A DNA stretch of 21,455 bases, taken from NCBI GenBank assembly GCA_013416795.1, contig RQSC01001226.1, forward strand, positions 7,391-28,845, given 5' to 3'. The notes beneath the pieces are model-generated. The model had not been told where the DNA came from and made no database searches. It was given only the letters and a program-made list of their open reading frames with translations. This document shows positions 17,401 through 21,455 of this stretch, in pieces. A program made the translations under genes and the position numbers. The DNA comes from Prasinococcaceae sp. CCMP 1430 (taxonomy: Eukaryota > Prasinodermophyta > Palmophyllophyceae > Prasinococcales > Prasinococcaceae). Positions within the stretch are counted from its first letter, which is position 1. Every line of letters begins with the position of its first letter.

Positions 17401-17486
17401 CCATGCTCTTCGTGGGGATGGCATATCATTGCTACACGTATCTCCGCTCCCCGCCGACGCTGGCAGCTCAGCGCAAGCAGAGGTGA
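14433..17486 (+). CDS. Signal-peptide protein with degenerate RHD3/Sey1-like GTPase region and C-terminal membrane anchor
   Basis: From ATG 14433 (context GAGGCCATGGC) the frame gives about 1017 residues; ATGs at 14187, 14391 and 14487 are alternatives. Residues about 19-41 (MVPALMLALAAFAALPPAAG) look like a signal peptide. An Ala/Gly/His-rich low-complexity stretch follows to about residue 180. From about 232, MVVSFLGGSGARTRALM sits where a P-loop strand is expected but lacks GxxxxGK[S/T]. At about 362, AALAISNVVVLHV resembles the FALAIsdvvliN segment of RHD3/Sey1/atlastin-type dynamin-like proteins, and about 50 residues later GQLILVIEADE sits where those proteins have LLFVIRD. The rest is helical and charged, with a GKCCAPG...C...C insert, ending in SVSLAMLFVGMAYHCYTYL (about 985-1005), a single membrane span with a short basic tail. 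The RHD3-like reading is a hypothesis; a large ER/Golgi coiled-coil membrane protein is the safe description. Confidence 0.62.
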   Translation: MASVRVGAWGASRAGRTRMVPALMLALAAFAALPPAAGANAPAQERVHAQAHTQTLATDAAGGAKAGGKARSAAAATAATAADSLDVFADHIGALGDSRASGVGVATHESAGVLHAGAMHSGHATHDPGSGLMSAHSAAGATGGATAGAGAAVGAAGAPFAGAAVGAVKLGAAAHAEAALSAALELNESPRQLLPFLEPTRAGGWVALSHHALHALSSTVEVQVGEPDASARMVVSFLGGSGARTRALMRAVLARLPTRPASTATSADRAAFEALRAGGLSLGALSPDHGSEAYSEVPELDSPGSTVEDPVDPAVIASFDPVWRVLGDPEMDSHVLALMAEVSLPDLYEQGGGGLAANYRGAALAISNVVVLHVSYRSRLDTVALRAVFEQMRATSERIGLVQGVATRMQQQGQLILVIEADEQSADGVNVRSVSHEVSQLMFETFSPGGGESPFWLTRIFVLHGQPVDSVAAKLTSTLKSMSEMVSTDADSVESLGELLDVQLHAGQPVPLSSQTLAFGNGRLSFLQGAEVDAFDSMAVYLHGKGSAILQSEIRAHLTAVSTAVLTDFRVFGEIYALLDEGVGQVARRQYEELRDQLDQRVVHASADLKLYVSTDVRTLVQGAFDDLATALDTARANVAKSDKKQRDGKCCAPGIAYAYNEFKEVVDQQQSFAMERIHTACTRHRGRCGGAVDAENLGRLVEAAKMEVDIVVQENLRHNIASVLGEVEARVNEAAKDYVERAIVGDGTAKAPGFGELKAALVGIHKWNNLTPELEDEARARVRRVTSSLATYIKVPDQWHEVLKEVEELKLAATVQLAEAGKHPSSHAKEQEAIAAHVVYSLREDVAEISETFDRILEPMSLLNEVRDHFKSELQASLSTVEKEGRAAVAKRVIEVQREARVAGFKMLKQAARPVVDSSDPLSLGRAFLQRGDMVREALAAALQSLNATALELGIPFDKAFFTREAKRLQEEADDKFRVYSRGLSVSLAMLFVGMAYHCYTYLRSPPTLAAQRKQR

Positions 17487-18180
17487 CACGTGTCGCTCGG
17501 GAGCTCGATCATTCTCAGGGGTGTAAATCTGACAAATTCCGACAGTGCGGGAGGTACCGAGGGCAGGCGCTCGCCGTGTGTGGCGGCAGGTGCCGGGGGC
17601 AGCGCGGCCGCACACTGAGCGCTAGCTAGGGATGAGTCGTACTGCAAATGTGTCTTTTTGAATCGTTACCCTCGAGCTCCCAAAAACGCGTTCTGTGGCG
17701 CCGGGCCACGTCCATTTACTTACCATCATGATGGTAGGTGACGAAAAAGTGACATCCCCCAACTGCGGCTTTTTTTTTTCACGGCCGCCACCATTTTTTT
17801 AAACCAAGATTCCGAGCGCCCGGGGCGCATACTGCGGCAAGCGCTTGGAAAATGCCTGGGCCCTCCATGCTCCAGATACATAACTTCGAAAAGTCTTGTG
17901 TGCGCGTGCGGCGTCCGTAAAAGGCGCCGCGGAAGCGCGGTGACGTGGCGCGAGCGGGCCGCCGCCTGGCGCTGTTTGAGGTGCGGAGGGGGGGCGGGGA
18001 GAGGGTGCCGCCCTGCCCCTTCCTTCTTCCCCGACTCCCCCTCCTTACCCCTGACAACCACCCGCGTCGGCCCGCCCCCCCTCCCCCTCCCCTGAGCCCC
18101 CCCTTCATCCATCCCCTGGACCTCCCGCCCGACACCCCGCGTGCGCGCGCGCGCCGATCGTCGGCCTCCCGGCCGCCGCC
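17487..18180. promoter_or_regulatory. Intergenic region upstream of phosphomannose isomerase
   Basis: The left part is the 3' flank of the signal-peptide protein, with the palindrome at 17721-17736. The middle has T-rich runs (about 17770-17780 and 17794-17800). The right part, about 18000-18137, is an unbroken pyrimidine-rich stretch on the coding strand leading to the isomerase start. A similar pyrimidine-rich stretch precedes the nucleotidyltransferase start at 3941, so it may be a promoter or leader habit of this genome. No gene is seen. Confidence 0.4.
17721..17736. repeat. Perfect 16-bp palindrome TACCATCATGATGGTA
   Basis: The sequence is identical to the inner 16 bp of the element at 11778-11795. 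It lies 235 bp after the stop codon of the signal-peptide protein and about 445 bp before the isomerase start. Confidence 0.9.
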
Positions 18181-19431
18181 ATGCAGCGCCTGCGCTGCGT
18201 GGCGCAGAACTACGCATGGGGGCGGCGTGCGGCCGAGGGCAGCGCGGTCGCGCGCCTCGCCGCCGCACAGGCCGGCGAGGCCGCCGATGGCGCCGCGCCG
18301 TACGCCGAGCTGTGGATGGGCGCGCATCCGAGTGGCATGAGCACCGTCGCCGACGGCGGCGTGCCGCTCGCCGAGTGGATCGAGAGCTTTCCCGGTGGCG
18401 CCGCTGCCGCGCTGGGCGAGGCCGTTGCCAAGCGGTGGGGTGGTAAGCTGCCCATGCTCTTCAAGGTGCTGAGCGTCGCCAAGGCGCTCTCCATCCAGTC
18501 GCATCCGGATAAGGCACTCGCGGAGCGCCTCCACGCCGAGCGGCCAAACGTGTACAAGGACGACAACCACAAGCCCGAGATGACGCTCGCGGTGGAGCCC
18601 TTTGAGGCGCTCTGCGGCTTCGTGGCGCATGAGGAGCTGCGCGCAGCGCTGGCAGCGACGCCCGAATTCGCCGAGGTAGTGGGCGCCGAAAATGCCGCCG
18701 CGGCTGCTGCCGCAGCCGGTGACGCCGATGCAGAAACCGCCGCGCTCAAGGCGTGCTTCGCGGCAGCGATGACCGCCGTGGACGACGTGCGCGTGCGCAC
18801 GATTCGCGCGCTGCGCGCGCGGCTGGCCGCTGCGCCCGAAGGGTCGCTGTCTCCCAAGGAGCGGCTCTTCCTCCGGCTCTACGAGCAGTATCCAGATGAT
18901 ATTGGCACGATGGCCGTGTTCTTCCTCAACTTCGTCACGCTCGAGACGGGCGAAGGACTGTATCTGGGTGCCAACGAGCCCCACGCGTACTTGTCTGGGC
19001 AGTGCGTCGAGTGCATGGCGACCTCGGATAATGTGGTGCGCGCGGGACTGACTCCCAAACTTCGTGACACGGACGTGCTGTGCTCGTCGCTCACGTACCG
19101 CACGGGTGCGCCGCACGTGCTGCGGGGCGAGGCCGTCGACGCGTGCAAGCGCCTCTACGCGGTCCCCGCACCCACTGACGAATTCGAGGTCGCGGCGGTC
19201 ACCGTCGCGCCTGGTGGCACGTACGATCTCGCCCCCAACGCGGGCCCACAGCTGGTGCTCGCGTTCGGCGGCTCTGGCATCGCTGCGCCCGTCGGGGGCG
19301 AGCCGCTTGCCGTCGGGGAGGGTGCCGTCTTCTTCGTGCCCGCGGGCGTCGCCGTGGGCCTCACGGCTGCTGCTGGTGACGCCGCGCTCGTGCTCTACAC
19401 CTGTGCTGTTAGCAGCCGCGTTTTCGAGTGA
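18181..19431 (+). CDS. MPI: Mannose-6-phosphate isomerase, type I
   Basis: A single exon encodes 416 residues. It interconverts fructose-6-phosphate and mannose-6-phosphate in the cytosol, feeding GDP-mannose synthesis for glycosylation and polysaccharides. Family marks are clear: an N-terminal NYAWG, GKLPMLFKVLSVAKALSIQSHPDK with zinc ligands Gln106 and His108, NHKPEM with Glu133, and GANEPHAYLSGQCVECMATSDNVVRAGLTPK with His268 and catalytic Arg287. A C-terminal cupin half follows. Length matches eukaryotic and bacterial type I enzymes (about 390-440). ATG 18181 has a good context (GCCGCCATG), and the N-terminus aligns with the family start. A short Ala-rich insert (about 170-190) is a GC-driven expansion. 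Third-codon GC is higher than in the genes between 4.7 and 17.5 kb. Confidence 0.96.
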   Translation: MQRLRCVAQNYAWGRRAAEGSAVARLAAAQAGEAADGAAPYAELWMGAHPSGMSTVADGGVPLAEWIESFPGGAAAALGEAVAKRWGGKLPMLFKVLSVAKALSIQSHPDKALAERLHAERPNVYKDDNHKPEMTLAVEPFEALCGFVAHEELRAALAATPEFAEVVGAENAAAAAAAAGDADAETAALKACFAAAMTAVDDVRVRTIRALRARLAAAPEGSLSPKERLFLRLYEQYPDDIGTMAVFFLNFVTLETGEGLYLGANEPHAYLSGQCVECMATSDNVVRAGLTPKLRDTDVLCSSLTYRTGAPHVLRGEAVDACKRLYAVPAPTDEFEVAAVTVAPGGTYDLAPNAGPQLVLAFGGSGIAAPVGGEPLAVGEGAVFFVPAGVAVGLTAAAGDAALVLYTCAVSSRVFE

Positions 19432-19521
19432 GCGCGTGCGCGGCGCGTTAGTGGTGGGCGGGGCGTGCGGATGCAGGGAGCGTGAGTGCGATCTGGCACA
19501 CGTAATGACAACAATGCACAA

Positions 19522-20030
19522 TTATACAGTGGCGCCTCCCATTGCCTCTCTCTCCCTGCGCAGGCAGCGACGGCGGCTCGCAAGGGCGCGTCGGGCCCAC
19601 GCCAGCTCCATCTCGACGCGCGCGATGTCGCGCAGCACGGATTCGCGCTCATCCTCCCGTGCTCGCGCCTCCTCGTAGACGTCCACGGGTGCGGACCTGC
19701 CGACGCCATCATGACGCTCCCCCGCTCCGCGCGTGCCGTGTCCCTCTTCCTCACGCGTCATTACCCTCTGGCCCGCGACAGCCCGCGCACCCTCGGTTGC
19801 GCGTGCCGCGTGCGCGCCAGCCTCTGCGCCGCCCTCGAGCCGCGCCGCGAGCGCCTCGAAGCGCGCCCACGCGCGTTCNTCGCGCGCAACGCCGCGCTGC
19901 TCGCGGCGAGGGTCGCGGCGCACGCCTCGGCCGCGGCAGAGGGGGGAGGCGTGCGCGTGCGCGCGCACGCCAAGGCGCACAAGTCGAGCGGCGCGGGGCG
20001 CGCGCTGCGCGCACCGGCGTGCGTGTACAC
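19522..20030 (-). CDS. Possible coiled-coil protein fragment, frame broken at an ambiguous base
   Basis: From about 19878 to the TAA at 19522-19524 the minus strand encodes an Ala/Arg/Glu-rich helical stretch. It reads ERAWARFEALAARLEGG..., then MTREEEGHG, then VYEEARAREDERESVLRDIA and a basic Arg-rich end. Upstream of the N at 19879 this frame is unattractive, but the next frame reads SAAAEACAATLAASSAALRA up to the N. One extra base at the N would join the two helical stretches into one. I therefore suspect either a sequencing indel or a broken gene. No start codon is found, and the Ala/Arg/Glu composition could simply reflect extreme GC content. I do not recognise a family. Confidence 0.25.
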
Positions 20031-20050
20031 AGCGTGATATGATGATATAT

Positions 20051-20060
20051 GTACATGTAC
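20051..20060. repeat. Palindrome GTACATGTAC
   Basis: This perfect 10-bp palindrome is set in an AT-rich island (GATATGATGATATAT) and lies 85 bp after the IQ-protein stop on its coding strand. It is identical to the element at 2829-2838 and to the core of both arms at 6243-6279. Confidence 0.8.
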
Positions 20061-20144
20061 GGGGGAGCGGGGAGAGGGGCGCTGGCGTCGTCCTGGACCT
20101 TGACGGCGAGGCAGACCATCGAGGCTCTTCTGCGAAAGTCGGAG

Positions 20145-21104
20145 TCACTTCTTGCCCTTCTTGCCCTTCTTGCCCTTGCCCTTGCCCTTGCCCTTGCCCT
20201 TCTTCTCCTTCTTTGGGGCAATGGACTTCTTGTATGCGCGCCAGACGTTCTGGATGGTGGCCGCCGCGCGATCGAGGCGAATTTCATGCGCTTCGCGCTC
20301 CTTGCGCTCAATCTCCTCGGCAAGCTCGCGCGCCTCTCGCGCCTCGGCCTCAGCGCGCAATTGTGCGTAGTGCTCGTCGTACTCGCGCAGCTGGCGCACC
20401 ACCCGATCATAGACCATCCTCTCCTCAACGAGCACCGCCTCCTTTGCACCCATGTCCTTGTCGTACTCGGCGAGCCACTGCACGACCTCGTCCTCCGCCT
20501 TGGTCTTACGCTTGCGCAGCTTGCTCTCTGCCTCGCGGTTGGACTGTTGTACCTCACTCAGTTCCTCAAGCAGGCGCGCCGCCTCGCGCACGAGATTGCC
20601 CTCCTCTGTATTGAAGGCTTCCGCCTCTGCCTCGACCTGCTGCGACTTTTGTGCGGCGAGCGCACGAGCGGTAAGTGCGGCGTGCGTTTCGACACCATCG
20701 AGCTCGGCACGCGCGCGCGCTTCGGCCTCGGCCATCGCCGCCGACTGCCGCGCGCGCTCCCGTCGCTCGGCACCGAGCTGCTGCTGTAGTGACAGGCACT
20801 CCTTGCCAGCCTTCTCCTCGCGCGTCTGCACGTCGTTAAAGTACTCGTTGGTCCTGTTTTCCTCCTCCACCGTGGTGCTCAGCCTCTGTCGCGCCGTGGT
20901 GCGAAGGCTGGAGAGCGTCCTCAGCAGCGCGGCCATGGACGGGCTAGGAGCCATGTCAAGCGACATGAACGAGGACGCCGCGGCGGGGTCACTCGCGGCG
21001 ACGCGCAGCAGCGATGTTCCGACAGACTCGGCACCCTCAATGTCGCCAGCCTGTTCGCACTCGCGGCTTCGCACCAGCAGCGAGCTCAGCTCAGCTCCGA
21101 CCAC
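20145..21104 (-). CDS. IQ-motif coiled-coil protein, dynein regulatory complex-like; 5' exon missing
   Basis: The frame encodes about 319 residues: a helical N-terminal part, long coiled coils (about residues 75-285) rich in Glu, Arg, Ala and Gln, one IQ calmodulin-binding motif (ATIQNVWRAYKKS, about 285-297), and a Lys/Gly tail (GKGKGKGK...KGKK). A C-terminal IQ motif after coiled coils, with a lysine-glycine tail, recalls algal DRC9/DRC10 (IQCG/IQCD) subunits of the axonemal nexin-dynein regulatory complex. That would make it a flagellar protein, but other IQ coiled-coil proteins are possible. The first codon here is GTG, directly after an acceptor-like CACGCAG (21105-21107), and an in-frame stop lies 14 codons further up without any ATG. 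The true start is therefore in an upstream exon, probably between 21105 and the window edge or beyond. The first internal ATG is at 20966. Confidence 0.6.
   Translation of the reverse strand: MVGAELSSLLVRSRECEQAGDIEGAESVGTSLLRVAASDPAAASSFMSLDMAPSPSMAALLRTLSSLRTTARQRLSTTVEEENRTNEYFNDVQTREEKAGKECLSLQQQLGAERRERARQSAAMAEAEARARAELDGVETHAALTARALAAQKSQQVEAEAEAFNTEEGNLVREAARLLEELSEVQQSNREAESKLRKRKTKAEDEVVQWLAEYDKDMGAKEAVLVEERMVYDRVVRQLREYDEHYAQLRAEAEAREARELAEEIERKEREAHEIRLDRAAATIQNVWRAYKKSIAPKKEKKGKGKGKGKGKKGKKGKK
20148..20207 (-). repeat. Lysine/glycine microsatellite at the 3' end of the IQ-protein gene
   Basis: The coding strand has repeated AAGGGC/AAGAAG-type hexamers encoding the KGKGKGKGKKGKKGKK tail. 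Six-base periodicity keeps the frame whatever the copy number. Confidence 0.8.
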
Positions 21105-21455
21105 CTGCGTGCCGCAGAGCGCGCGCGGGCGAGAGTGTTGGCGTCAGCGCGAGCGCCCATGCAGGTGATGACACACACCATGACCACATGACGCCGCGGG
21201 GGTGCGTGTGTGCAGTGCTCACACGCACGCCCAAGGTATCAACGCCCTCGCATGATACCATAGGACCGCGCAAGCGCGCACGCGCGCGCGCCGATTTGGG
21301 CACGCCCTTCGCGCGCCCTCGGGGCCATGTGCTGCGCCTGAGACTCTCCCTTGGCACCATTGCCTCCCCACTGACCCATTTCGCGTGGCTGCGCCACCCG
21401 CACCCGCAGTCTCTCCCCCCCCGCGCGCGCCCCGTCCCCCCCCCCCACCCCCCCC
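21105..21455. other. Upstream flank of the IQ-protein gene, no resolved exon
   Basis: The region should hold the 5' exon or promoter of the minus-strand IQ protein. I could not choose an exon: a minus-strand frame with ATG at about 21379 is open, but no donor joins it convincingly to the acceptor at 21105. Alternating CG and GCGC runs occur at about 21270-21290, and the window ends in a poly-C tract (from about 21415). Confidence 0.35.

Larger units (their letters stand above)
19432..20144. other. Spacer between isomerase and IQ protein, one doubtful gene and one N
   Basis: This is the shared 3' flank of the plus-strand isomerase and, on its right side, of the minus-strand IQ protein. It holds the palindrome GTACATGTAC, the doubtful minus-strand reading frame, and the only ambiguous base of the window at 19879. 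Otherwise it is very GC-rich with many shadow frames. Confidence 0.4.

Noticed and set aside
17779-19521. Open frame of 580 codons on the minus strand
   Set aside because: It is fully antisense to the clear phosphomannose isomerase gene, has no motif, and is explained by the high GC of third codon positions.
1-21455. CRISPR arrays, insertion sequences, rRNA or viral genes
   Set aside because: No regularly spaced repeats, transposase, integrase or capsid motifs, or rRNA-like stretches were seen. The palindromes lack target-site duplications that I can recognise.

Overview
This is a GC-rich nuclear window from a unicellular eukaryotic alga. Four genes have GT-AG spliceosomal introns or clear splice acceptors, there is no operon spacing, and many putative Golgi/ER proteins carry a single signal anchor. 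The light-harvesting/ELIP-type protein at the left edge indicates a photosynthetic cell, and its sequence style fits the red-plastid lineage. An IQ/coiled-coil protein at the right edge resembles flagellar dynein-regulatory-complex subunits. A haptophyte is my best guess, but this is inference and no marker in the window settles it.

Layout, left to right: (1) 3' part of an LHC/ELIP-like gene (+, to 409); (2) a three-exon membrane-anchored sulfotransferase (-, 2667 to 788); (3) a two-exon nucleotidyltransferase of glycerol-3-phosphate-cytidylyltransferase type (-, 3941 to 3096); (4) a second, unrelated sulfotransferase (+, 4674-6068); (5) the C-terminal half of an FkbM-type methyltransferase (-, 7388 to 6867); (6) a 1.4-thousand-residue glycosyltransferase (+, about 7431-11678) joining a Cys-rich apple/PAN-like region, a GH130/GT108-like beta-propeller and a GT4 domain; (7) a third sulfotransferase, of the Sulfotransfer_2 type (-, 13104 to 11990); (8) a large protein with a signal peptide and a C-terminal membrane anchor that looks like a degenerate RHD3/Sey1-type GTPase (+, about 14433-17486); (9) type I phosphomannose isomerase (+, 18181-19431); (10) a doubtful coiled-coil reading frame broken at the single ambiguous base (-, about 20030 to 19522); (11) the IQ/coiled-coil protein (-, 21104 to 20145, 5' end spliced from upstream).

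Functionally the window is rich in glycan-making genes: three different sulfotransferase subfamilies, a composite glycosyltransferase, an FkbM methyltransferase, a small cytidylyltransferase and phosphomannose isomerase, which feeds GDP-mannose synthesis. Together they would suit the building and sulfation of a secreted or cell-surface polysaccharide or scale glycan. Eukaryotic neighbours need not share a pathway, so this is a hypothesis.

The most striking non-coding signal is a family of perfect or near-perfect palindromes built from TACCATCATGATGGTA and GTACATGTAC. Five loci lie 85-235 bp downstream of stop codons. One of them is followed at once by a decayed copy of about 73 bp from the neighbouring sulfotransferase gene.
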